From Bacteroides fragilis NCTC 9343 (GTDB lineage: Bacteria > Bacteroidota > Bacteroidia > Bacteroidales > Bacteroidaceae): DNA of 64,000 nt. The number at the start of each line of letters is the position of its first letter. Within the stretch, counting starts at the first letter, position 1. A model generated the notes under the pieces. It searched no databases. It had not been told where the DNA came from and worked only from the letters and a program-made list of their open reading frames with translations. Made by a program: the position numbers and the translations under genes. Where the stretch lies: the NCBI RefSeq assembly GCF_000025985.1, contig NC_003228.3, forward strand, positions 372,001-436,000. The letters run 5' to 3'. This document shows positions 45,101-53,285 of the stretch, piece by piece.

Positions 45101-45972
45101 ATGGCAAATACTAATATGGAACACGGAGAAATAATACTATACCAACCAGACAATACTATAAAACTGGAAGTGCGAATAGAGAATGAAACCGTTTGGTTGA
45201 CACAAGCACAAATTGTTAACTTATTCCAGTCAAGTAAAGCCAATATCAGTGAGCATATAAGAAATATATATGACTCAGATGAATTATCTGCTGAATCAAC
45301 TGTTCGGAAATTCCGAACAGTTCGAATGGAAGGTAATAGAAAGGTTACCCGCATTCTTGAATATTATAATCTGGATATGATTATTTCCGTAGGTTATCGT
45401 GTGAATTCCAAGCGAGGAGTCCAGTTCCGCCAATGGTCAACAGGAGTACTTAAAGAATATCTATTAAAAGGCTACGCAATCAATCAGCGCGTGGAGCAGT
45501 TGGAAAACAAAGCAAACACCCATGACCGGCAACTGGAAGAGTTAACAAACAAAGTCGACTTTTTCGTCCGGACTTCATTACCTCCTATTGAAGGTGTCTT
45601 TTTCAACGGACAGATTTTCGATGCCTATGTCTTTTCCGCTCAGTTGATAAAGTCTGCAAAGTCATCTTTAGTATTGATTGACAACTTTGTCGATGAAAGC
45701 GTGCTCTTACTATTGAGTAAACGTTTGCCCGGAGTGACTTCTATCATATATACCAAGCAAGTAACTCCACAGTTAGAATTAGATTTGACAAAGCACAACA
45801 GTCAATACCCCCAATAGATATACGTACCTACCAGCACGCACATGATCGATTTTTAATTATAGATAATTTAGAGGTCTATCATATAGGAGCTTCACTTAAG
45901 GATCTTGGCAAAAAACTTTTTGCTTTTTCTAAAATGGAAATGCCAGCCAAGATAATCACTGATTTATTATAA
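45101..45972 (+). pseudogene. RhuM-family virulence/DNA-binding protein gene, frameshifted
   Basis: The first frame (ATG 45101) gives a RhuM-type protein beginning MANTNMEHGEIILYQPDN, followed by the family motifs VWLTQAQIVNLFQSSKANIS and GYRVNSKRGVQFRQWST. It stops at 45815-45817. The rest continues in another frame (IDIRTYQHAHDRFLIIDN through KIITDLL) to a stop at 45972. One missing C in a run of five Cs (45808-45812) explains the break; six would restore about 290 residues. The downstream half has a HxR-like phospholipase-D-type patch (HAHDRFLIID), as in the variant with a nuclease-like tail. The gene sits between 98-bp direct repeats, suggesting transfer as a unit. A sequencing error in the C run is possible. 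Confidence 0.75.
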
Positions 45973-45996
45973 TCCTTATTCACACAAGGACAGGTC

Positions 45997-46095
45997 GGCT
46001 GTCCGTCCGTGTCCTGATGGATGTTTAAGAAAAAGGGAAAAGAATGTGTAGGGGCTGCGCTGGTGATACCGGAAATTATGTGCACCTTTGTGTGT
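45997..46095. repeat. 98-bp direct repeat, copy B (right of RhuM)
   Basis: Near-identical to 44923-45020. Just after it, CCCCCAA (46097-46103) pairs with TTGGGGG, a small hairpin not present after copy A. In this copy a 37-codon open frame runs from ATG 46021 through the repeat, but copy A is shifted there, so coding is doubtful. Confidence 0.85.
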
Positions 46096-46162
46096 TCCCC
46101 CAAACGTCAGCATTGCTGGTTACTTGGGGGCTGATGAAAGACGGCTATTTGATAGCTTTAGA

Positions 46163-46275
46163 TAAACGGTTCTGCTCCCGTGCCTGATACTGTAATGGGT
46201 CGGCATATTTTTCTTTCTTGCCTTGGCATTGAAAGTTTGATAGTTCAAACGGGTCAGCAGAACCGTTCTATTTTC
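46163..46275 (+). ncRNA. Structured element, copy 1 (predicted closed hairpin RNA)
   Basis: AACGGTTCTGCT (46165-46176) and AGCAGAACCGTT (46256-46267) form a perfect 12-bp outer stem. The interior keeps conserved blocks shared with copy 2: GCTCCCG, ATACnGTAATGGGT, GCATAT, TTGC and CGGGTCAGCAG. A T-rich run follows. I do not recognise a described family. The strand is inferred from the gene downstream of copy 2. Confidence 0.5.
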
Positions 46276-46490
46276 GTTAAATCACCCTATACTAATGGTG
46301 TTCAGTAAACAATCCTATCAATAAAAGTGTTTCATTGTATTTTTTCGTCCGTTTGCTATGGTATTTCAGAAATAATCACCATCTTTGTAATGCGTTATGT
46401 GATTTTTTTGATGTAGAATAAAGGGACTGCATTTCTTTGTTTTACACTAACTGTAGGTGTATAATTTTATATGCCTACAGTTTCTGGATA

Positions 46491-46597
46491 AAAACGGCTC
46501 TGCTCCCGGGACTAATACCGTAATGGGTTAGCATATGCTTTTCCTTGCTCTGCATCGAAATTACATAACGCAAGCGGGTCAGCAGGGCCGTTCATTT
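46491..46597 (+). ncRNA. Structured element, copy 2 (predicted closed hairpin RNA)
   Basis: AACGGCTCTGCT (46493-46504) pairs with AGCAGGGCCGTT (46581-46592). Relative to copy 1, one T-A pair has become C-G and a neighbouring T-A has become T-G. Such compensatory change suggests selection on an RNA stem. A T-rich run follows, and a 116-codon gene starts 28 bp later, so the element lies in its leader. Confidence 0.5.
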
Positions 46598-46624
46598 TTC
46601 CCTGCCCGATTATACGTTTGTGCT

Positions 46625-46975
46625 ATGGGCAAACCTATTATTAAAATCCTGTATTTCCATCGGCGGAGAACCAACGCAAGCGGATGGTATCGGTTGGAAT
46701 ATATTTTCCAGCGAGGTAAGAAGACTCTACGTTATGTGCTTTCCACTCGTGACCCTGAATATTTAGTTTGTTTCTGCTCCCCCTGCATGGTCGAACGTTC
46801 GGAAATGATTGTTTTTGTGGCTGAACTTCTTTTAGAAATTCACAAGGTGAAATATTCACATTTAAAAGTTACGCCAAGTTATGCCTATGCTACTCCTAAA
46901 TATAAATCCCGAATCAACCAAATGTGCAAAAAGAGCCGTTATCACAAAACGCCTGTCATTATAGACGGACTATAG
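46625..46975 (+). CDS. Hypothetical protein, 116 aa
   Basis: Start ATG 46625 (MGKPIIKILYFHRRR) was chosen because the frame upstream runs through structured element 2. The protein is basic and has no signal peptide or membrane helix. A Cys-rich patch (YLVCFCSPCMVERSE, about 52-65) could bind metal, and a second Cys lies in NQMCKKSRYHK. I do not recognise the family. It is small, basic, near repeats and beside a RhuM remnant, which fits accessory or mobile-element cargo. A terminator lies about 80 bp downstream. Confidence 0.55.
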   Translation: MGKPIIKILYFHRRRTNASGWYRLEYIFQRGKKTLRYVLSTRDPEYLVCFCSPCMVERSEMIVFVAELLLEIHKVKYSHLKVTPSYAYATPKYKSRINQMCKKSRYHKTPVIIDGL

Positions 46976-47055
46976 CACTTTAATCTTTCATGATCAATTT
47001 TCTTTTATAATTGGCCTTGGATCTAAATCCCGCTCACCTAACCAGTTAGCTCGCC

Positions 47056-47104
47056 GAACCGCTGTCACTCTATCCCCCCGGAGGACAGCGGTTCTCTTTT
47101 TGCT
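47056..47104 (+). terminator. Rho-independent terminator
   Basis: GAACCGCTGTC (47056-47066) pairs exactly with GACAGCGGTTC (47084-47094), followed by TCTTTTTG. Confidence 0.75.
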
Positions 47105-47920
47105 TTGCAATTATCAGACTAAGTGATGCTATTGGGTTTAACCTTAAGATAGATTATCGGTCAGGTTAGTGAGTTTTCAAATCAATATCAAATAAGAATC
47201 TGGAAGAAACAAGGCGGTTGGTATCTTAAAACATAAACTCTTTAATGGATTGTATCTAAGTGTTTTATGATGAGTCCTGCTACCCGGGCTGATATAACAT
47301 AGTATACCATTTTCGGTTAAACATTAAAGGAAAACAAAATGCTCTAAACGATATTTTTACTTGAAAAGTGAACTTCTTTCTGTTGTAAGTCAGTGAATTA
47401 GTTCCTGATGTGCTCCCAAAACGGCGGGTGTAAGATGGAAGATCGAAAGGCGAAAAATGGTTCTTCTTCAAATTTGGTGGTAAGTTTTCTTTTACTCATG
47501 GAATCTAATTCAGTTTTCGGACGTGTAAGCCCTCTTTTATAGTTGACAAAAAAGGAAGTATCCCGGCTTTCGCCCGCAGAGTCCATCCGTGAGGTGAGGA
47601 AGCGAATCTTAGACTAAACCATCTGAAAATCAATATCTTTAAAAAGTAAGATTTTTGTCCTCAAAAGCTTTGTTTTAACACAGAGTTAAAGCTTGTTCTT
47701 TGGATGTGAATAAGAAGTTCTTTAAATGCAAAAAACTTGTTATCTGCGCACAAGAACCTGACAACCTGCAAAAGACGTTAACAATGTTAATTGAAGAAAG
47801 GTATAAGGAGGAAGATACCGGTTCAGACGGCGTAAACTCACTTCCGAAACCTGAGCTATCTTATTCAGCCGGTGTCTGTTTTTTTTGTTTGCATTTTTCG
47901 GATAGCTTATCTGTTACAGA
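47105..47920. other. Long stretch without a recognisable gene
   Basis: Only short open frames occur (largest 83 codons at 47700-47951, which runs into the tRNA terminator). Two overlapping minus-strand frames at 47280-47586 have protein-like composition but lack a ribosome binding site, and I cannot name them. The region may be remnant accessory DNA. Confidence 0.5.
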
Positions 47921-47958
47921 TAAAAAAAACCCGCTAAAACTACAGTTTTAGCGGGTTT
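47921..47958 (-). terminator. Terminator of tRNA-Leu
   Basis: AAACCCGCTAAAAC (47927-47940) and GTTTTAGCGGGTTT (47945-47958) form a 14-bp stem. The A-run at 47921-47928 is a T-run on the minus strand, just after the tRNA. Confidence 0.85.
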
Positions 47959-47983
47959 CTGTCTGTAAAACATTGAAAGTTTG

Positions 47984-48065
47984 TGCGGATGATAGGACTC
48001 GAACCTACACGTCGCGAGACACCAGATCCTAAGTCTGGCGCGGCTACCAATTACGCCACATCCGC
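47984..48065 (-). tRNA. tRNA-Leu (anticodon UAG)
   Basis: 82 nt on the minus strand. The acceptor GCGGATG pairs with CATCCGC and the discriminator is A, with no encoded CCA. The anticodon loop CTTAGGA sits in a CCAGA/TCTGG stem and gives anticodon UAG, reading CUA/CUN leucine codons. The long variable arm (TGTCTCGCGACGT) is typical of leucine tRNA, and the T arm carries GTTCGAGTC. Half of this tRNA is duplicated at 53097-53145. Confidence 0.97.
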
Positions 48066-48240
48066 TCACTAAATGCTCACTCGTTTGGAGTTTTGCGCTG
48101 CAAAGATAGATACTTTTTCCGATTTTACAAATTTATAGGCAATAAAGTTATTCACTGAGGAATCTGCGGGCGATCTCTATCAATGTATCTTTTCCTCTTA
48201 TTTCGTCTTCTTGCATCATATCTGCTTTAATACTTGGTTC
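48021..48240. repeat. Left copy of an imperfect ~200-bp direct repeat flanking an orphan SusC/SusD pair
   Basis: Runs from the anticodon arm of tRNA-Leu through its 5' end, a spacer, and the last 30 codons of an S41 protease. The right copy is 53097-53285. The spacer and third-codon positions have diverged, so the duplication is not recent. The rest of the gap up to SusC (48241-48461) holds no gene. Confidence 0.8.
48148..48240 (-). pseudogene. 3' fragment of an S41 protease gene
   Basis: The last 30 codons and stop read EPSIKADMMQEDEIRGKDTL and then IEIARRFLSE, matching the C-terminus of the intact S41 gene at 53193-54224 (EPDIKADMLQEDELRGKDTL) with conservative changes. No upstream part of the gene is present. 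The fragment is either a relic of a tandem paralogue or a duplicated end created when the SusC/SusD pair arrived. Confidence 0.8.
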
Positions 48241-48461
48241 CTGTTTTGTGATATCGATGTTTTGTAAAGCGGGTTGTAGAACTGCTCCTCATAAATGTGG
48301 AACAATTCTACAATCCGTCTTTTTATTCCGGCTCTTTCTTGAAGACTTAATTCTTTTATATACTGATGTTTATGATTTGCTTACTTCACCAATATTTTTT
48401 GAGGTATAATTATTGGAGTATAAATGCAAATAGGTATTTGTAGATTTAAAAGGATTAGCCA

Positions 48462-51400
48462 ATGAGAAATTTGAAAGCGATATTGATTGTATTGTTGTGT
48501 CTGTGTGGTATACATGTGCAAGCACAACAGTTGGAAATAAAAGGTTTAGTGACGTCATCGGAGGATAAACAGCCGCTTATCGGAGCTACGGTTGCCGTAA
48601 AAGGGGTACCGGGAAGGGGAGTGGTAACGGATATGGATGGCCGTTACACTCTGAAAATAGAACCATCAGATAAAATCCTTGTCATATCCTATATAGGAAT
48701 GAAATCGTCTGAGGTCAAAGTGCCGAAGAATGGAGTCTTGAATGTGGTGTTGCAACCCGAATCACTTAATCTGGATGAAGTAGTGGTGACCGGATACGGA
48801 AATTTTTCAAAGTCATCCTTTACCGGATCAGCTAACACCTTACGGGCCGACATGCTGAAAAACGTACCGGTACTTTCTGTAGAACAGAAGTTGCAAGGTA
48901 TGACAACGGGGGTAAACATAACTTCCGGTTCCGGTCAGCCGGGAGCTAACCAGAGCATCCGTATCCGTGGTATGGGGTCATTCAATGCATCCAATGAACC
49001 GCTTTTTGTTATTGATGGTATACCGGTCACTTCCGGCAGTATGGGAGCCGGTACGGGAGCTGATGCCGCCTATATGAATAATGCCAAAACAAATGTAATG
49101 AGTACCCTTAATCCTGCCGATATCGAGAATATTACGGTGATAAAGGATGCCGCCGCCGCTTCTCTTTACGGCTCGCGTGCCGCGAATGGAGTGATTCTGA
49201 TCACTACCAAGAAAGGAGCGGTAGGACGGACTAAAGTCACTTTGAGTGCCAGCGGAGGTTTTTCTAATGCAGCTGTCAACTTCCGTCCCACATTGAACGG
49301 TGAACAACGCCGTGAAATGATTTATGAAGGTCTTTATAACTCTGCAGTAGACAAGGGGCTCCAATCTCCCGAAGCATATGCAAATGCCAATATTGATACA
49401 TATGCAGGAATACCGGAACTGGGATATACTGACTGGAGGAAAGAACTGATCCGAACCGCTCATAATCAAAACTACGAGGTGACTGCTTCCGGAGGCAACG
49501 AGCGAACTACTTTTTATGCTTCTCTCGGCTTTAACCGTCAGGAAGGTTTGGTCGAGAATTCTAATCTGGACCGTTACTCTGCCCGCCTGAACATGACACA
49601 TAAAATAGGTAGCCGTGTCGAAGTAGGAGGTAACATGATGTTCACCCAGATAAGCCAGGAGATGAACGAGGAGCGCGGTTCCAATATCAATCCCTTTCTT
49701 TGTGTTGCTGTATCTGCTACACCTTCTATGCCTGTGCGCGACGCTTCGGGCAACTATGTGGGGTCCTATGCAGGCACCAATGTGAATCCGCTTCGTGACA
49801 TCCGTACTGACTATAACCGCAGTCGTATGACCCGTATGTTTTCCACCGGTTATGCTTCGGTAGATATCATCAAAGGATTGAAACTGAAAGAGACTCTGAG
49901 CTATGACTATACTGTACAGAAAGATTCCCGCTATTTGAATCCGCTTAGCGGGGCAGGCCCCAAGAGCGGAAGTGATGCTCAGACCTCAAAGGGATTTACC
50001 GAATATGGTAAGTTATTGTCATCTACTTCACTCAACTATACCCATACATTTGCCGCTAAACATCACCTTGACATTTTGGCTGCCTATGAATTGGAAAGCT
50101 ATCAGAGTGATAAAGCTATGGGAGAGAAGGCTAAGCTTCCTTCGGATGTGTTGCTTGAGCCGGATAATGCCGCTGTGCTGAAAAGCTTTGTTTCTTCTAC
50201 ACAGGCATACAGAATGATTTCTTATCTGTCCCGTTTGAACTATGATTACGATAATCGTTATTACATTGCAGGTAGTTATCGCCGCGATGGCAGTTCACGC
50301 CTTGCTCCGGAAAGCCGGTGGGGAGACTTCTGGTCTGTTTCCGGTATGTGGCATCTGAGTAGTGAACCTTTTATGGAGGCTGTGAAGCCGGTATTGAACG
50401 ATGTGAAAATCCGTGCTTCTTATGGTGTCAATGGTAATCAGCCGGGAGCTTTTTACGGATATATGGGGTTATACAGTTATGGGCAGAACTATATGGGGGC
50501 AGCAGGTTCATACGAGTCTGCTCAAGCCAATCCCAAACTGAAATGGGAAAAGAACTATAATCTGAATATTGGGCTTAGCCTGACTTTTATTGACCGTATC
50601 TTTGTGAATCTCGAATACTACAACCGCGATACAAAGGACTTGCTTTATAATCGCCCTATCAGTTCCACTACCGGTTTTCTGAATTATCTTGCAAATATCG
50701 GTCAGCTTAACAACAAAGGGGTGGAGTTCGAACTGCGTACAATTAATTTTGCCGGTCCTGACTTCAACTGGACATCGGTGTTGAACTTGACACATAACCG
50801 TAATAAAATCGTGGCACTGGACGGAGATATAAAGCAATCTGTCGAGGGCTCTTGGTTTATTCATAAAATAGGACTTCCTTACAATAGTTTTTATGTGAAA
50901 GAGTTTGCCGGAGTAGACCCGTCGACCGGGAAAGGGCTTTATTATCTCAATACGCAAGATGAAAAGGGGAATTATAATAGGGAGATGACTGATGATGCTT
51001 CTAAAGCACAAGCTATTCCGTATAAATCTGCTGATCCTAAGATATCGGGAGGGTTTACTAACATCCTTTCTTATAAGTGGTTTGATCTGGGACTTACCTT
51101 TACCTATTCGCTGGGAGGATATTCTTTTGACAAGACAGGTACTCTGATAGAAACTGACGGTAGTAAAGAAAAATCATACAACCTGCCTGTATATGCTTTG
51201 GACCGTTGGCAGAAGCCGGGAGATAGAACTGATGTTCCCCGTTTTGTATTGGAACAGGGAGCCGGACCACAAAATTCATCCCGCTATATTCACAGTACCG
51301 ACCACATCCGCCTCAAGAACCTGACACTTGGTTTCACACTTCCTGGCAGATGGGTACAAAAGGCATTGATAGAGAATGCACGTGTCTACTTCTCTGGAAG

Positions 51401-51521
51401 TAATCTGCTGACATGGGCCAAATGGAAACAATATGATCCTGAAGTACCGGTTAATGGTGAGGTGTTCTGCGAGGCTCCTCCCATGCGTACCTTCAATTTT
51501 GGGGTTGAGATAACTTTCTAA
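48462..51521 (+). CDS. SusC/RagA-type TonB-dependent transporter (orphan pair)
   Basis: 1019 residues with a signal peptide (about 1-21, ending VQAQQ). The carboxypeptidase-like domain (IKGLVTSSEDKQPLIGATVA) is followed by the SusC box VVVTGYGNFSKSSFTGSANT, plug motifs (IRIRGMGSFNASNEPLFVID, TVIKDAAAASLYGSRAANG) and a barrel ending RTFNFGVEITF. It carries the normal SusC parts, including TonB-box-like sequence. No glycoside hydrolase, regulator or lipoprotein accompanies it other than its SusD, 28 bp downstream. Cargo is unknown; some orphan pairs import peptides or cofactors rather than glycans. Confidence 0.94.
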   Translation: MRNLKAILIVLLCLCGIHVQAQQLEIKGLVTSSEDKQPLIGATVAVKGVPGRGVVTDMDGRYTLKIEPSDKILVISYIGMKSSEVKVPKNGVLNVVLQPESLNLDEVVVTGYGNFSKSSFTGSANTLRADMLKNVPVLSVEQKLQGMTTGVNITSGSGQPGANQSIRIRGMGSFNASNEPLFVIDGIPVTSGSMGAGTGADAAYMNNAKTNVMSTLNPADIENITVIKDAAAASLYGSRAANGVILITTKKGAVGRTKVTLSASGGFSNAAVNFRPTLNGEQRREMIYEGLYNSAVDKGLQSPEAYANANIDTYAGIPELGYTDWRKELIRTAHNQNYEVTASGGNERTTFYASLGFNRQEGLVENSNLDRYSARLNMTHKIGSRVEVGGNMMFTQISQEMNEERGSNINPFLCVAVSATPSMPVRDASGNYVGSYAGTNVNPLRDIRTDYNRSRMTRMFSTGYASVDIIKGLKLKETLSYDYTVQKDSRYLNPLSGAGPKSGSDAQTSKGFTEYGKLLSSTSLNYTHTFAAKHHLDILAAYELESYQSDKAMGEKAKLPSDVLLEPDNAAVLKSFVSSTQAYRMISYLSRLNYDYDNRYYIAGSYRRDGSSRLAPESRWGDFWSVSGMWHLSSEPFMEAVKPVLNDVKIRASYGVNGNQPGAFYGYMGLYSYGQNYMGAAGSYESAQANPKLKWEKNYNLNIGLSLTFIDRIFVNLEYYNRDTKDLLYNRPISSTTGFLNYLANIGQLNNKGVEFELRTINFAGPDFNWTSVLNLTHNRNKIVALDGDIKQSVEGSWFIHKIGLPYNSFYVKEFAGVDPSTGKGLYYLNTQDEKGNYNREMTDDASKAQAIPYKSADPKISGGFTNILSYKWFDLGLTFTYSLGGYSFDKTGTLIETDGSKEKSYNLPVYALDRWQKPGDRTDVPRFVLEQGAGPQNSSRYIHSTDHIRLKNLTLGFTLPGRWVQKALIENARVYFSGSNLLTWAKWKQYDPEVPVNGEVFCEAPPMRTFNFGVEITF

Positions 51522-51549
51522 TCATTCATCATTATTAATATTCAGATAT

Positions 51550-53037
51550 ATGAAACGTACACTTATATACATGTTTGCCGCTATGTCGCTTGTGGGTTCT
51601 TCTTGTTCCGGCGACTGGCTGAATTTGAATCCATCTACTTCTGTGACTACTCCACAAGCCATCCGTACGCTTGAGGAGGCGCAAATAGCTTTGAACGGCA
51701 TTTATCGCATTGCTGCTTCACATAGTTATTATGGCGACAATTATCTCTATTATGCCGATTGCCGTGGTGAAGATGTTCAAGCGCGTGTCAGCAAGGGAGC
51801 CGGAAAACGTGTATCACCTTATTATGAGTTTAATGTTACGGCAGATGATGCCTTGAATATTACCCGTGTATGGAATCAGCCTTATAGTGTCATTCATCAG
51901 GCAAATAGCCTGCTGGAAAGAATAGAGTCCGGTGCGGTGGTTACTGATGATGCTGTTGCTCTCAACTGCATCAAAGCTGAAGCGCTTGCTTTACGTGGAT
52001 TGGCTTTGTTCGATCTCACCCGTCTGTTTGCTATGCCCTATACCTTGAATAACGGAACTTCTTTGGGAGTACCCATCGAGATTAAAACGACTTTGCCTAC
52101 TCACCAGCCTGCCCGCAATACGGTAGCCGAATGTTATCAGCAGGTGATAGACGATATGACAGGTGCATTGAAACTCTCGGCACTCTCTGCTGATAAGAAA
52201 AACGGTTATCTTAATGTATGGAGTGTCAAAGCATTACTTTCACGGGTATATCTTTATATGAATGATAATGAAAAGGCTCTTGCATTGGCCAAGGAAGTGA
52301 TGAATAACGGTGGATTGTATCAGTTGTTCACACATGATGAATACCCTACTGTATGGGGAAAAGATTTCAGTTCTGAGTCACTGTTTGAATTTTACTACAC
52401 TCTTTCTGAGCCTGATGGTGGGACGGGGGGAGAAGGTGCTCCAATGGTTTATGCCGATAATGTAAAGGACTGGAACAACCTTGTACTGACCAAAGCATTC
52501 CTCGATCTGTTGGGAGAAGATCCGGATGACGTGCGTCATTCATTGAATCGTTTGCCGGAGAAACCGGAAGAGGACATATTGCCCGAAGGTTCCAAGGGTT
52601 ATCCTAAATATCTAAATAAGTATCCGGGCAAGACCGGAGATAATCCGCAGGATAACGACATCTGTATTATCCGTCTCTCCGAAGTTTACCTGAATGCTGC
52701 CGAGGCTGCCTTTAAGTTGGGGGGAGCAGAGAACCTAAAGTTTTCTTTGGATTGCCTTAATGCCATAGTGAGTCGTGCCAATCCTGTGAAGTCCGTGAAA
52801 GAAACGGAGTTGAGCCTGGAGCGTATACTGAAAGAACGTCGTAAGGAATTGGTAGGAGAGGGACATGCTTTCTTCGATGCTATGCGTAATGGTTTGTCTG
52901 TAAGCCGCACCGGTGGCTGGCATTTGCCTTCTGTAGCAGCTGCTGCAGTTATTAGTCCGTCTGATCCGCGGGTAGCATTACCTATTCCGCAGGCAGAGAT
53001 AGATGCTAACCCGAATATGGTGCAAAATCCGCATTAA
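51550..53037 (+). CDS. SusD/RagB-type surface lipoprotein (orphan pair)
   Basis: 495 residues. The lipobox is in SLVGSSCSGDWLNLNP (Cys near residue 19). SusD marks are KAEALALRGLALFDLTRLFA, NVWSVKALLSRVYLYMND, IIRLSEVYLNAAEAAFKLGG and LKERRKELVGEGHAFFDAMR. It ends NPNMVQNPH. It lies 28 bp after SusC and is followed by the decayed tRNA copy, which forms a hairpin (about 53086-53122) that could act as the operon's end, although no clear T-run follows. Confidence 0.93.
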   Translation: MKRTLIYMFAAMSLVGSSCSGDWLNLNPSTSVTTPQAIRTLEEAQIALNGIYRIAASHSYYGDNYLYYADCRGEDVQARVSKGAGKRVSPYYEFNVTADDALNITRVWNQPYSVIHQANSLLERIESGAVVTDDAVALNCIKAEALALRGLALFDLTRLFAMPYTLNNGTSLGVPIEIKTTLPTHQPARNTVAECYQQVIDDMTGALKLSALSADKKNGYLNVWSVKALLSRVYLYMNDNEKALALAKEVMNNGGLYQLFTHDEYPTVWGKDFSSESLFEFYYTLSEPDGGTGGEGAPMVYADNVKDWNNLVLTKAFLDLLGEDPDDVRHSLNRLPEKPEEDILPEGSKGYPKYLNKYPGKTGDNPQDNDICIIRLSEVYLNAAEAAFKLGGAENLKFSLDCLNAIVSRANPVKSVKETELSLERILKERRKELVGEGHAFFDAMRNGLSVSRTGGWHLPSVAAAAVISPSDPRVALPIPQAEIDANPNMVQNPH

Positions 53038-53096
53038 TGCTTTCTGAGCCGTCAGATATATCGGATAATGAGTAGAAATACTTATGTAGTCGTATA

Positions 53097-53145
53097 ACCA
53101 GATCCTAAGTCTGGTGCGACTACCGGTTATACATACCACATTCGC
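53097..53145 (-). pseudogene. Partial, decayed copy of tRNA-Leu (5' half)
   Basis: The minus strand reads a 5' acceptor strand (GCGAATG, one change), a D arm with a 4-nt insertion and a perfect anticodon stem-loop (CCAGA-CTTAGGA-TCTGG). It lacks the variable arm, T arm and 3' acceptor, so it cannot be a working tRNA. Confidence 0.8.
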
Positions 53146-53285
53146 TTAATAAATATTTACTCTCTGATTTTGCAAACTTATGAGTAATAAAGTTATTCAC
53201 TGAGGAGTTTACGGGCCATTTCTATCAGCGTATCTTTTCCTCTTAATTCATCTTCTTGCAGCATATCTGCCTTGATGTCCGGTTC
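53097..53285. repeat. Right copy of the imperfect direct repeat flanking the orphan SusC/SusD pair
   Basis: Aligns with 48021-48240, with the spacer shorter by about 30 bp. It covers the tRNA half and the 3' end of the intact S41 gene. Together with the left copy it brackets about 4.86 kb holding only the SusC/SusD pair. Confidence 0.8.

Noticed and set aside
44870..46600. CRISPR array
   Set aside because: Repeats are 98 bp and about 110 bp, two copies each, without regular spacers.
47398..47586. Minus-strand frame of 62 codons with protein-like composition
   Set aside because: No ribosome binding site or domain; I cannot tell a small gene from a relic, so it is only noted in the region entry.
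47700..47951. 83-codon frame on the plus strand
   Set aside because: Overlaps the tRNA terminator and has low-complexity composition.
48250..48420. Open stretch of about 54 codons on the minus strand between the S41 fragment and SusC
   Set aside because: No start codon or ribosome binding site; similarity to any family cannot be judged by eye.
48021..53285. Integrative conjugative element with tRNA attachment
   Set aside because: No integrase, excisionase or transfer genes; the repeat spans the tRNA 5' half rather than the 3' end used by most integrases.
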